Of a DNA stretch of 64,000 nt, positions 35,298 through 46,887 are shown piece by piece. This DNA comes from Isoetes taiwanensis. Its lineage: Eukaryota; Streptophyta; Lycopodiopsida; Isoetales; Isoetaceae. The notes below the pieces were generated by a model. It worked only from the letters and a program-made list of their open reading frames with translations. It searched no databases and was not told the origin of the DNA. The position numbers and the translations under genes are program-made. Every line of letters starts with the position of its first letter. Position 1 is the stretch's first letter. The stretch lies in contig JAJEKV010000235.1 in assembly GCA_021234155.1 (NCBI GenBank), positions 372,001 to 436,000 of the forward strand. Reading direction: 5' to 3'.

Positions 35298-36539
35298 ATA
35301 TCTTCAAAGATATCATTCTTCCAGATGCCACATTTTCCCACAACAGACTGGTTTTAAAGCATTTCAAGGATTGAATCAATGAAATGGTACCTGATGCAAT
35401 TATCTTCACGATAGGGGCCAAAGAAGGTATAATTATTGTGGTAATTCTGTGAAATCCAATAATACAACAGTAGAAGGTACAGATCGTTAAATAGATAGAA
35501 AATTTGATAGAGGAAATTCGATATGTTTTACTTACCTAACATGACGCGATTGAACAGTATTTTAAAATATCCATCTGCTCTTTTTTCTGCAACTTCGGCT
35601 CTTTTAGCCTCTTTTTTTTTCCTTGCTTGCAATTTCAGCTTCAGATGGGGACTTCATCTGCATTTCCTCCTGCCCTGTTAAGGAACCATTATTGTCAAAA
35701 AAAATTCTAAATGTAAGAAAGCTGGGGCTCAGGGTAAGTTAGTTGCCTATGGGACAACAAATTTGACAAAGCCGTAAGAAGACATTGCTAAAAATGATGC
35801 CCTTTAAACTATCAGAATTTAGAAGGCACAGAATGAAGCAGAGCCATTGACATCCGACCATGCAAATCTTTTCAAGGTAAAATCCGGCGACAAATGTGCA
35901 AAAATGAGACAAACAAAAAAAAATCGATCAGATGGCGAAATGGGTTATGGCAAAAGAAAGATAGAAGGAAGAAACAAAACACAAAGCTGAAGAAATGCGG
36001 AAAAAGAGAAAGGACGGAATTTAAATCACAAGACCGACCTGATATGAGATGCCTTGTCAGAATAGAACTAGAATGGGCAAAACCCCAGAACAAGGCAAAC
36101 TGCATCAAGGAAAGCAATTGATGACGCAGATCCAAGGCTTCCTCGCCTTCGACGCCTCCAATGTATAAGCTTTATGTGCAGATAGAACAAAATCCGGCCC
36201 CATTTTCTTAATTCCTTTAAAACCAAACCCATTCTTCTTCCATGCCTTTTCGGCCCCCTTCGGCCCCCTGTTTATTCTGCTCGATATGCCAATTCCAGCT
36301 AGATTTACTGCATATCATGAACTCCAACTAGTTCGGCAGATAAGATTTGTTGGTGCAAATCTAATGCTCTAGCGGCCCAGAGGCCCAAGAATCCTCCCGG
36401 TTTATGACAGAAACCCTATTTGGGGTTTGCTCGACCGCTGCATGTCGAGAGGAAAACAAAATCATGGAATAAAGTTTAAGCTATTAAATAAAATCATAAA
36501 TTAGGTTTAAAACCATTAGAATGTGAAATTTAACCACTC
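35298..36539. other. No gene recognised
   Basis: Short open frames on both strands around 35,870-36,135 overlap each other and carry no domain. The CCCCCTTCGGCCCCCT run at 36,252 is a local GC island only. Confidence 0.4.
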
Positions 36540-36672
36540 AAAAACAAGGTAAGCACTCCAGAAATACTATTTAGTATACCTCATCAAATACAACATCGAA
36601 ATCATAGAAAAACCTTAGTAAAAATCGTACAAAAACATAAAAAAAACCCCCTGTTATTATGCTACATATTTA
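36540..36672 (+). repeat. Interspersed repeat R2, copy 3
   Basis: Shares GCACT(C)...AGAAATACT, ACCTTAG and ACAAAAACATAAAAAAAACC then CCCTGTTATTATGCTACATA with copies 1 and 2. It ends at the same ATATT but is followed by unrelated DNA, not by a LINE. This fixes the 3' border of R2. Confidence 0.7.
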
Positions 36673-38184
36673 TGCAGAGGCTAACTTATGTACTTCAATA
36701 ATGAAGCCCAGGTTCCAATGTTTCTAGAGCACATTTGTTGTTCTTCCCTGGGCAACTCTCATTCACAGGAACTATTGGCTGCTCCCTATGATGGAAAGAA
36801 TAAGTTTTGTGTAATTCTATTGTTGAATAAAAGCTCAAGATCTTTCAACTGAAGACATTTTTTGCAGCAATTCTCTCTTTACAAATGAAATTCTCACTGC
36901 AAATTTGCGTTGCTTCACTAACAATAATGTTGCTTCACTAACAATAATTTTGGTGACCATGAAACAAACATTTGAATGTTTGAATGAAATGGGGACAAAA
37001 ATCCACAAGGCATAAAAGTTGTACTTGAAAACAACTCTTTTATGGATTTATTGTTTTAAGCACGACGGTGCAAGCTTCGGTTCAGGATAACTAACAACAT
37101 GTCCGATTTCGTTCAAGTCACTTAATTTGCATCAAAAAAATTAGAATTAGCATGCCATTTTGCCCCCTTTTTTTCAATGATGTACTTGACATATTCATGT
37201 TTTAGTTGACATCATGACACAGTCTTCTTTGACATTGTACTTCTTTATCATTGTAACGAACATTTTGTCTTCTTGCAGAGGTGCCAGGGTTCTTGGTTTT
37301 ATTGCCACCATACTGATGTCTTTTAGTAAATCGGGTTGCAGGGTTTAGTTGTTTGCTTCGTGAGAAATTTTTTAGCCCTAATCATCATGTTTCTGTTTGT
37401 TCTAAATCTACCCAACAAGCTCCAATACAAAGGCCTCCATCCCTTATACCAAAGAAACCTCTTATTTTCAGCAGAAAATTTTCCTTTTATTTCAAAATTG
37501 TACAACTAAATTTGAAGTCCATTTGGTAGGTTATAAGACATCCAGGGAACTTCCCGAACCAAGGATATTTGGTTTTTGCATCGCATGAGGTGTACCACCT
37601 AAACATAAACTGAGATGAGATTCAATACAAAAAGAATTCCTCCAGGTACTAGAATCTCACAGAATGAATTCCTCCAGGTAGTATAGCTTGAAGCTTCTAA
37701 TTCCACTAGATATAAAACATCTTTATTGCAATTTCAGTCCTCCTTAACCAGAATCAAAGTGGCTAAATCTTAAAGTGGCCAATTCGTTCAATTAGTATTC
37801 GGCTACCTTTGCTCATTTTCGACAACTGCCAAGGCTTGATATAAAATTGTAGGTGGTAGGGGCTATGGCGAAGGGGGATGGGAAGAATCAAAGCTATGAC
37901 GACACATGAACGGAGGTAGAATATTAAAAAATTGCAAGCATGGATCATTTTGACGAGCACGAGAGAAAAAAAAGTTGGGGGCTAGCAAGAAAGAGAGTTT
38001 AGTTCTGGCAAATATGGAAGTTCGAATTGCAAGATTGAACATTTTTAGTTACTTTTATCATGTCCAGAACTGAGAATCTCTTAAATTAACATAAAACCTC
38101 TTTTGCAGCAAGTTGGACTATTATGTACCTTATATTATGCTACCAAATGCATCATCATTTTCCCTTATCCAATGTAATGCAATG
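36673..38184. other. No gene recognised
   Basis: AT-rich DNA with a short duplication GTTGCTTCACTAACAATAAT (36,910-36,945). No domain-bearing frame was found. Confidence 0.45.
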
Positions 38185-39060
38185 CAGAACAATAGCCACA
38201 AGACAGAGCTCTATGATTAGGGGCATCAGTCACATTTGTTCAGGGTGTTGGTGGAACCCGTTCCTCTTACGGGGTCGAGGTCTGGGGCCCGATCATATCC
38301 CTGGCGACTTGGAATGACTTAGAGCAGGTGCAGAAAGCCTTCTTTGCACGGGCACTCAGGGTGGAATCCACGGTCCCATATCAAATCCCATATCAAATCC
38401 TGCTACAGGAGACGGGATTACTACCTCTTCAGAGGGCAGCCCTTGATAGACACATCGTCCATTTTCAGAAGGTTGTCAATATGGACGATGCTCATCTTCT
38501 GCACCTGGCTTACACCATAGCAATGGGACTGTGGCGGCTCAAGGCCTATTGAAAGGACAAGAGAGCTCAGTGGTTTGCCAGATGGAATGTGCAGCAGCAC
38601 AGGTGCATACAGGTGGACACAGAGGCAGACCGTGACAGCCTGGGGCATTACCTTGACACTTGTTTCCTCGATCGGTAAGCTTTAGGACCCCAAGGCCCTG
38701 GAGCAATGCCAAAATGGAACATTGCAAGGAACACATGAACCCCACATTGGACCGTAGCCCACAACGCTACCTGTGTTCACATCTGCCCATGAAAAAGTGT
38801 AGGCTCATCGCCTCCATTCGCACAGGAGAAAGGCAGGTGGATTGGGGAGTCATGCCAGGATAGGCTTTGTCAGTGTTGCCACATGGCAGCCATTGAGGAT
38901 GAATGTCACACTTTTTAGAGTTTCCACATCTAAATGCATATGATAGAAGTTTGAGTCAACATATGGGAAATAGCAAGATGAAAAAGGGAGCACCACCTTA
39001 ACTTTGCACCCCTACCCACATATATCGATAGAGCCTATTTGCCTTGTGTAATGATATTAT
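38185..39060 (+). mobile_element. LINE fragment F, diverged C-terminal region
   Basis: Reads SYGVEVWGPI near 38,260, matching the LYGCEVWDPGL block of other copies, then EQVQKAFFARALRVE, LLQETGLLPLQRAALDRHIV (38,400-38,460) and, after a break, AQWFARWN. Later come NPTLDRSPQRYLCSHL and IASIRTGERQVDWGVMPG, equivalent to ISRMRLSSHHLGVEVGRWG. It belongs to the same clade but is clearly more diverged and slightly more GC-rich. Several stops occur. A 3' end was not found. Confidence 0.7.
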
Positions 39061-39190
39061 AGATGCCAAAGATATCTTTTGATCTATAAGACATTCAACT
39101 TGTACGTTCAACATAAAACAAATCATCTAATGTATCTTTTGATAGTAATGCATTAGTCGCGCCGCCTGTGTGCCTAAGCTCTGAAGCCCT
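39061..39190 (-). mobile_element. LINE 3' end scrap, opposite orientation
   Basis: The minus strand reads ALLSKDTLDDLFYVE, the usual C-terminus (LLSEDALDDLFYN), then GAATGTCTTATAGATC in the position of the CGTCTCATAGACC 3' end. It sits tail-to-tail with fragment F. The stem-loop itself is lost. Confidence 0.55.
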
Positions 39191-39359
39191 TGAGGCCATG
39201 CTCATGTAACTCCGCACAGTAGAGTTAGCATCAAGATCCGACCTGAGCTGGTCCACCAAGATTTCCATCCACAAAGATTCGGTGGAGGGGTACCAAGTTT
39301 TGGATTGCTTTGAATTGTTTTGGACTGCTTTTGGGTCCCACTATTATTCTCAAAGATCG

Positions 39360-40720
39360 CCCTCGCCCGCCTTTGCATAGACCCCCTTGATTTTCCCCTT
39401 TCTGGCTTTCTCTCTCTAGGGTTTACAATCTCTCTCTAGCCCCGAAAACCCCAAACGCCCAAAGGTGCTCGCGCCTTTTCGAGTCCCCAAATTGGATTCT
39501 AAGCACCTTCGAGGCAGCCAGAGACCCGGCCCAACCTTGGCACCCTTTTAACGTTGTTTTGTTCTCAAGATGGCCCGTGAAGATCAAAGCGTATGGGCCG
39601 GAGACCCGTAAGGAGAAGAATTTCATTCTGGCCGCCTCGAGCAGTCCCGTCCCGCCATATGACCCCCACAATTGCGCCCTACCGCCCGGGCCCGGCCCAT
39701 CATTTGGGCCAGCGGCCCTCTTACGGAACCACCAGTCCCCGATGCCTCTTTGGCTGCGCGACTTTGGACATCCTTGATGCTCAGCTCCTTACTGTTTGCC
39801 TCGGGGGTACTTGATGGGATCCACCTGCCCTGGGTACACCGCCACTCTCAGGTGCGTCACCTTCCGGTTGCCAATTGCGTGTTTGGTCCAGCCATTTGGA
39901 ATTCACGGTTACATGGGGCCACGGCGGCCCGGTTCGGTGCAGGGTCACCAAGAAGCATGAGGCCCACTCCCATGTAATGGCGCGCAGTGGTGCGCACGAT
40001 GGCCGATTACGGTCTCCATGTGCGCGCGACACTCCTCTGGGGAGGGGATTTGCCGCCTGTCGGCGCCGCGCCAGGTCCCGCTTCCCCGATGCCGGTGCGG
40101 CCCACAAACTCCTCCACCGGCCCTTTCTCGCGCATTGTGAGCCTTTATGAGACGTGGGTGATTTGACCCCCCACAGAAGGCGCGGCCTCTTTTTTTTGCT
40201 CGAGATGCACATCCATGCCGACGGCATCCTTTCAAGACAGCCGGTGGGGAGCAAAGACGTCCCATCCGCCCTCGCCATCTCTTGGTTTGCTTTCAAAATG
40301 CTCTTTCAGCCGCACGCCTTTGCGACATGGCAATCATTTGAAGGGGACCACCTTCTCGCGAGGTGAAGATTTGACCCTGCAGCCCGCCTCGCAGACGGAA
40401 AGAGGAATTGTGTCGGGTCCGGTGAGGCCCGCGCCGCAGCGTAAATGGGCAAAGGTAATGAGGCAGGTCGAGCTATCATTAGGGACCAATGGCTTAACTG
40501 ATCCCCGGGCGCCTTTGGTCTAGCCCCGGTTTTGAGTGATAACGGGCTTTCTCCCCATGTTTTGTTGTGCCGGCTTCCGTCCCCATGTTTTGATTGGTTT
40601 TGCTTGGGCTTCGCCCACGGTTCCAGTGGGGCTTCCGCCCCCTTTGTTTGTTCTGGTCCCATAGCCCGATTGGGCTCCGTGGACGTTAAAAGTCTCTTCC
40701 TTCCTTCCTTCCTACCTACC
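39360..40720 (+). mobile_element. GC-rich element with LINE-like 3' stem-loop
   Basis: About 1.35 kb of clearly GC-rich DNA in AT-rich surroundings. No domain was recognised in any frame. Its 3' part has successive hairpins: GGGC-TTC-GCCC (about 40,609), GGGGC-TTCC-GCCCC (about 40,628), and AGCCC-GATT-GGGCT (40,663-40,676) followed by GTGGACGTTAAAAGTC. A CTTCC microsatellite then follows (40,689-40,714). This mirrors the LINE 3' end (AGACC-TGAT-GGTCT, GACGT, pyrimidine microsatellite). It may be a SINE or another LINE lineage sharing the same RT signal. The 5' border is uncertain. Confidence 0.45.
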
Positions 40721-41607
40721 TCTAACTCATCTACTTTTAAGGTTCTTAAAACATCGTCCCTACGCTTTAAAATTATCAATGATACATCTCTCGATCATGT
40801 TGTATTGATCGACGCACTGCATTTGTATGCGGACGATTTTTACGCACTGCATCATGTAACGTTCTTGGGCTAAAGGTAACGTACCGAATATTTATTTTTT
40901 TGTAAAAAAATCAAAGGTACAGTACCTATAAAGTACTTAAAGTACGTACAGTACGTATTTAACATAAAATACCTTGAAGTTGTAAGCATTTGCCATTTAA
41001 TTAACATTATTTAATATTTTTAATATGTTGTTTTATAGTTTAACTAATGTGCTTGTTTTTAGTCATGATTCAAAACTATGTATGCATTTAGAAATCTGAT
41101 TATCTGAAACAAAATTCAAAGTTCCATTTGTGTTTCTACTATCTTATCATATTGCAATATATAGTATATTAGTATTCAACCCTGTTTTTGTTTTACAGCA
41201 GCATGAAACCAAAATTACTTGTCAATTTTCAGAATTCTAATGTTTGTGGCTACTACTTTTAAACAAATATGAAACTCAGCAATTCAGCAACAAATTTAAA
41301 ACATTGAGCTGTTTTTTTTCTTTTTTTCGTGCACATCACAAGAGTTCCGAACCTGTGTATGTTAACATCAGCTGAAACCTGTATTTGTTAAACTTTGATT
41401 TGTTAATATCAACTATTTATAATCAACAAAAAGGCTGGAAATTTCAGAAATACACGTACCAAAAAACATGCATATTTGGAGCTTTATTCTCTTTTATTCT
41501 GAATCCATATCTTCTGGACGACCTTAAAATATCATAGAAAATAAATCAGATTTGTAGTTATTATAACAACTAAGATTCTAGCATTAATAATAAGAATAAA
41601 CTTACCA

Positions 41608-44398
41608 AGAATATTGTCATCATTGCTCTCAGCTGAAGAACTTGCATCATCGGATGTATCGGCATCGGAAAGGTTATCTTCCATGTCCACATCCTCGTCA
41701 TGTCCAGAATCTTCTCCAACTTCCTCCCATTCCTCTTCATCTTCTACTTCGTCCACTTCCTCTATCGCTGCCCTTCCTGTTGCAGCAGTAGCCCTTCCTC
41801 GTCCCCTTCCTCGGCCTCTTCCTCGACCCCTTCCTCTACGTCTAGAAGCAGCAGCAACAGATGTACTAGCAGCCCTACTTTGACTCCTAGTCACTCGCCT
41901 AGAACTTGTGCTCTCTTCAAAAAATTTCCTTACCAACTCCCTCTCTTGCACACTTAACAAGTCAGCCGGGGTTTCACTAATATTTGAAGGATCAGTTCTT
42001 GTTAATTCAAGTGGATTCACCTGCAACAATTATAATAGTCAAGTGGATAAATTAAAACAAAAAACAGACAAAAAAAGCACTTCACAAATCAACGTTGGAT
42101 CATAAAATCAGAAAATGTAAATCTGAAATTGCAAATCAGAACTTCACAAATCAGAAATTGCATATAACTTAAATACCTGCTTTGGGGATTTTCCGCGACG
42201 CTTCAAATTTATGCATCAGCCTTTAGGTTCTCCCTAATAAAACCAAGCGTTCCAATTGAGAGTGCTTTAAACGGTTCCTCTTTTGTATGTAAAATGCATG
42301 CGTGAGCACTCCAATTTGCAGCATGTAGACCAAGAACAATCCTAAAATTAGACAAAGGTTATAACGAAGTTAAGATAAAATTGAAATGGTCAAAACATAT
42401 AAATAGTAACCTTTGTGATAATACGAAGGGCCAACTTCGTAGTAATTACGGTGTATGCCCTCCAAAATGTTCCCACCATGAAACGAGGTTTAGCTTGATA
42501 ACTCTCAGTTTGTGCAAGGGAGATGTGAACATGGATGAAGCATTGTTTCTAAAAAGCATCAAATTGCTCCAACAACCGCTTTCATCCACATTATAAACTA
42601 CCTGACCGATATCGTAATCAAACCTTCCATAAGTTCAGGAGGAACAATGAGACTATCTCGCCTCCACAATGGATGAAGGAGGTGCGCAACTATGTGAATT
42701 GGTCTTTTAAACCATTTCCAACGTTTCTCAAACAGTTTAAGCACTTGATCATACCTGGTCGAATTTAGATAAAACAAAATCACAAACATTTAAATGAAAA
42801 AAAAAAAATATTTTGGTTAAACAAAGGTAAGGCAAAGTACATACTTATCTTTGTTTTCATTTTCAGACTCGGAACCTTCACTCCTCAATACAACTTCACA
42901 TCGTCGCATAAACTCGTATACTAGACCCATTGTGCAGCCTTCTATGTCTGTTAAGCACAAGACACGATAAAGAGGCTCCATCACCTTTAGTACCAGATCA
43001 AACTGGTCAATTGTTGCAGGGTCTAGAATAAAATTCTGGACTGTTTTAGCGTCAACAGTTTTGCTGTCCGCCCATTTTTTCCAAAAATCAGAAACTACAG
43101 TCTGTTGCAAAGGCGACCACAACTTCTTTAAACGCTGAATCACAATGAAAATGACCCCAAATCTGGTTTTGCTAGGTCTTAAGCGTCACGTCAGGGCTAT
43201 AATGTCTGAAAATGGTTTTTGCATTTTCTTTTTCTTGAAAAACAATGTAATTTTGTTTGCCTTATTATGGGCAGTCTTTACCCAATCAAGATTGCCAATA
43301 TCTTCCAACAGAAGATCAAGGCAATGAGAAGCACAAGGCGTTCTTACTATAGTGGGAAAATCCTCTTCAATCAAATTTCCCATGGCCCTACAAGTTGAAG
43401 CATTGTCTGTTACAACTTGCACTACATTCTCTTTTCCAACTTCAATAATTGCCTCCTTCATTTTCCATTTAACCCTTTGCATCAACTCTAGTCCCAATTG
43501 TGCTACAATCAATGGTTCTTAAAAACATTGTTCCATATGCGCTGGATAAGAGGTTGCATGCATGCATGGAGGGCTGCTAGCTATAAAGAGGCTCGGGGGA
43601 GAGCTCAAGGGGCATTCAGTTTTCTGTGCTGAGCTCGTGGTTGGGTGGTGAGTATAGCTAGCACGTCATTTGTGCGTTTCAGCTGGAAACAAGGATGTTT
43701 ATCAAACCTCTTCCATTCACGTCGACCCATCCATCTGACATAAGAGTGCAGCCATATTTTGGCCAAGTGGCTTTTATGTGGTCACATTTATTTTTTACAT
43801 CAGCAAACGTTTTCTTTAACCTTGAAGTTCTCATTGCCGAATATGTAACACCACTACAAGTCTCTCCAATCTGCGAGAAGGCTTCTATCATCTTCTTCCA
43901 GCAGGGCAATTTTAATAAATTAAAAGACAGGTTTGCTTCCACAAAACATCTGACCTCCATTTCCATGGCATACTCCATCCTTTGGAGAGTTAACACACTT
44001 CTCCCTTTAAGCTTTGTTTGTGTTTTATGCGGACGGTGATCAGAAACAGAGGAAAAAGATAAGGTTTGTGTTTGTAAAGGGGAAGAAGAAGCTAATGGAG
44101 TTGGCAAATTTGATGGAGTGGCCAAAGGGATGATGCTGTCTAAAGACGGGTCTTCCATACTTGAACCTGCCTCAAATACCTTAGCCTCCTTCCTTGCTTC
44201 CGCTCGTGCCTCATCTGTCACTTGAGGGCATCCTCTTGTCCCCTTCCCACCAATATGGCCCACGTGTGCTATCATCCTTGTCTTCGTACCCTTGCCATGT
44301 TGACCACAAAATGCACAATCCCATTCCCTATTATCATTGTTAACCTTAACCACATTCACGCAAAACTTATCCCAAAGATCTGATCCCTTTCGTGGCAT
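41608..44398 (-). pseudogene. hAT transposase (BED finger, DUF659, hAT C-terminal)
   Basis: The N-terminal frame (44,398-43,679) has MPRKGSDLWDKFCVNVVK and the BED-type finger WDCAFCGQHGKG, MIAHVGHIGGKGTRGC. A Ser/Thr-rich linker and TWPKYGCTLMSDGWVDVNGR (DUF659 start) follow. After an insertion it resumes as GTMFLRTIDCS (about 43,540), then in a new frame ENVVQVVTDNASTCRAMGNL and RTPCASHCLDLLLEDIG. Another break near 43,186 precedes IQRLKKLWSPLQQ and MEPLYRVLCLTD. The dimerisation part reads KRPIHIVAHLLHPLW and WWEHFGGHTP near 42,480, with frameshifts. The last exon (42,029-41,608) is Arg-Gly then acidic (RGRGRGRG, EEVDEVEDEEEWEEV). At least three frameshifts and one insertion make it inactive. 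Confidence 0.88.
43515..43680. mobile_element. Short foldback insertion in the hAT transposase
   Basis: The DUF659 reading is interrupted by about 165 bp. Inside it GCTAGCTATA (43,576-43,585) and TATAGCTAGC (43,653-43,662) form a perfect 10-bp inverted repeat spanning 87 bp. GCATGCATGCATG precedes it, and ATAAAGAGGCTCGG could be TATA-like. It lacks GT-AG borders in the transposase direction, so an inserted foldback element is more likely than an intron. Confidence 0.45.
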
Positions 44399-45576
44399 CC
44401 TATAAAAGATGCTATTGCATTAGCAGAATATGCAGAAATAACATGCATGCAGCAAAAAAGGGCATGCAGCTATACAAAAACCAGCATAAGTGTTGAGCAG
44501 TAAATTTTATTGTAGAAATATTCCAAAAAGCACGGTCTAACAATTTCTTTTCTCATGATATTCTGTTATCAGCTTATGAAAGACATGGAAAAGTTATTCT
44601 GTTATGTTATCAGCTAATGTAAGACATGGAAAAGTAAGACAACATATTCTGTTATCAGCTTAGGATTATAAACTAAGTGCAACATTTTCCTAAAGCAGAC
44701 TTGCTGTCAAATCTAATGCAGAATACATGAGGAAAAGACTCACTCAAAAGCAATTTGTGAGTAGTTCGTTGAGGTTGAGGCAACAAATTTGAATCCGCCT
44801 TTGTATATTGTGTTCGCTTTTCTTCTTTTAACTGCTTCTCCAGCTTTCTAGATGCATTCAAACCTGCAATCTCTATTATCTACATGTTAATTGCATTCTT
44901 AATTTGCTGCTAACAGAAACTAAAAACCAGCAGAAAAAGAATTTTCCATTATGGTTGCTCTTAATAATCTCACCTCCAGTTTTCCAGCATTCCTTGAAAC
45001 TAGACTATTAACCTTAAGTGAAAAGGAATAATGGTTGGTCCTCAACTGCAGAATAAGATGGACCAGATATTAAAAAAACAGAGTAAGATGGATCAGACTT
45101 AACAAAATCGAAATAAGTGCCATTACCTTTCTTGGCCTCAGAGATAAAACAGGGCAGATGCCATCATATTTGCATTTTCTACTAGTTGATGGAGAAAGTT
45201 GTAAGATACATAAATAAACTTGTCTATTTAGCCATATGAATTAGACGAATATTACTTGCAAAAGATTGTACATCCAGAATTGTAGACTGCACTCCAGTGA
45301 GCTAGCCTGCATTTACACACAAATGCATGTTACACTGAAAAGGCCATTCAATTTTGTAAGTGTTAAATCATTACCTTTAAATTCTGTAGTACCAAAATGC
45401 TAATCCATACCAGCCAAAGCACCAAAAATGGTCTCCATCTTATATTGGCACAAAGAGAGTCCTGGAAAACATAAGGATTTAATTAGCAAGAAAAAAAGAC
45501 TTTGTAACGCATTCTTTAACACTTACAGCAACACTTACAGTAACAAGATTGCAGGAACGGTAAATCAGATAATGGT

Positions 45577-46288
45577 GTGGTGCAACAGAAGGGAAATTTG
45601 ATGAAGACTTATGAGAATCTGACTGCAAAGCTTCCAGATGATATGACTAAAAACGATTGCAATGACTCTAATCATGGGAACAGAAAGTCTCATGACCTTT
45701 GCCTAAGAGATGGGAAATCTTCTGACTTTAAGGCAGGATTTCGAAAAGATTGTAATACACAGGATCTACCTGCTGATCAAGAAGAAGCACAGGAACTCCA
45801 GGAACCAATTCAAGAGATTTCGCCAGCAGAACTATCCAAGTTGCCTGAAAATGATCTTGGATCAAGCAAAGACAAGGTGGATCAGACCTCAGATGGTTGA
45901 AGACCTTAATCAAAATGAAGTGCTAAATATCAAATTAGATACGGAATTTCAGGATCAAACATTTTGTGGAACAATGCCGCAAAAAAGTAGACAAAGTACA
46001 GATCCCATTGAAACTGACAGTGAACAGCAGGCAACTGTAACTGCTAACAAACGCAAGAGACACATGCTTAGCAAGTTAAATGATGATGGAAAACACAATG
46101 TGCTTTCAGGAGTCATGCAACCAGGGGCCTCTATATGCAGACAATCTAGGGGGAAAGAAAAGAAACAGGGAAGGAAGGCAACCAGAAATGTAGTAAAGAT
46201 TAGAAAGGAAAGGACACCAGAGGAGCAGATGCCGGTCGCTGGGCAAGGTGTTATTGGAAGAACGTTGCACACTAAACTACTTGCATAA
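45577..46288 (+). pseudogene. Unrecognised coding region inside the hAT, one frameshift
   Basis: Two overlapping plus frames, 45,577-45,900 and 45,710-46,288, look like one exon-like coding stretch changed by a frameshift near 45,890. Frame 1 reads KTYENLTAKLPDDMTKNDCN, DQEEAQELQEPIQEISPAEL. Frame 2 continues EDLNQNEVLNIKLDTEFQDQ, TANKRKRHMLSKLNDDGKHN, GKEKKQGRKATRNVVKIRKE. It is hydrophilic with basic, nuclear-signal-like clusters. No known domain. It lies between the transposase start and the right terminus, opposite in strand, so it may be captured host sequence or a second element gene. Confidence 0.4.
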
Positions 46289-46887
46289 AGAATAAGCAAT
46301 ATGAAAACGAATTTACTTTATGTTATGATGAAGCTATGCTAAGGTCGTGGGATAGATAGAGCAGAAAAAAGCAGTCTGAGTGATATCATAGAATCTTGAT
46401 AAATCGATGCTCTGCTCTACTCTGCTGCTCAATGGTGCTCAATGGTGCTGCTCAATGGTCGTGCGCTTCTGAAAATGGTCGTTGTTGCTGCTTCTGGATC
46501 TGGAGGAACATGGTCGCTGCATTGCCGAAGTCGGATGCAACAGGAGCTTTAGGGTTTACGAAAAAGGTTCGGGGCAGTTTAGGGTTCGAGACACAGTAAC
46601 AAAAAGAATTTAGAATTTTTAAGGATAAAATACGAAAAAAAAGGGGGTCCTATGATTTTTTTTTTTTTTTAACTCATATTATTTTAACGTACGTACCATA
46701 CGTAAGGTACGGTACGGTACATTATAACATGTCACGTACGCGTACGGAATTCAACTTAAAAAAAGAATTAAAATGTGCATCTTCTTGCACCGTACGTATT
46801 GTACGTCCCAGATCGGTACGTTAGGTACTTCAAAGGTACCGTACGCGTACTTAACCTACACTGCTCCCGATATGCGATCCTGAAAAA

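Larger units (their letters stand above)
40861..46863 (-). mobile_element. hAT DNA transposon, ~6 kb, inactive
   Basis: The right end read inward is CAGTGTAGGTTAAGTACGCG, a hAT-style CAGTG start. The left end near 40,868 (GGGCTAAAGGTAACGTACCG) is similar after its first bases. Both subterminal zones (40,875-40,975 and 46,685-46,860) are dense in GTAC/ACGTAC repeats, matching transposase-binding regions of hATs. The interior holds a minus-strand BED-DUF659-hAT transposase. An exact 8-bp target duplication was not found, so the left border is approximate. Confidence 0.6.

Noticed and set aside
38185-39190. Twin-primed (5'-inverted) LINE from the two opposite LINE pieces
   Set aside because: The 3'-terminal piece lies on the wrong side for twin priming; two independent insertions tail-to-tail fit better.
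39545-40780. Long frames on both strands in the GC-rich element
   Set aside because: High GC removes stop codons in all frames; none shows a domain and they overlap heavily.
40790-40873. YADDF in the plus frame near 40,825, resembling an RT catalytic box
   Set aside because: None of the other RT blocks precede it and it follows the 3' end of the GC-rich element; probably chance.
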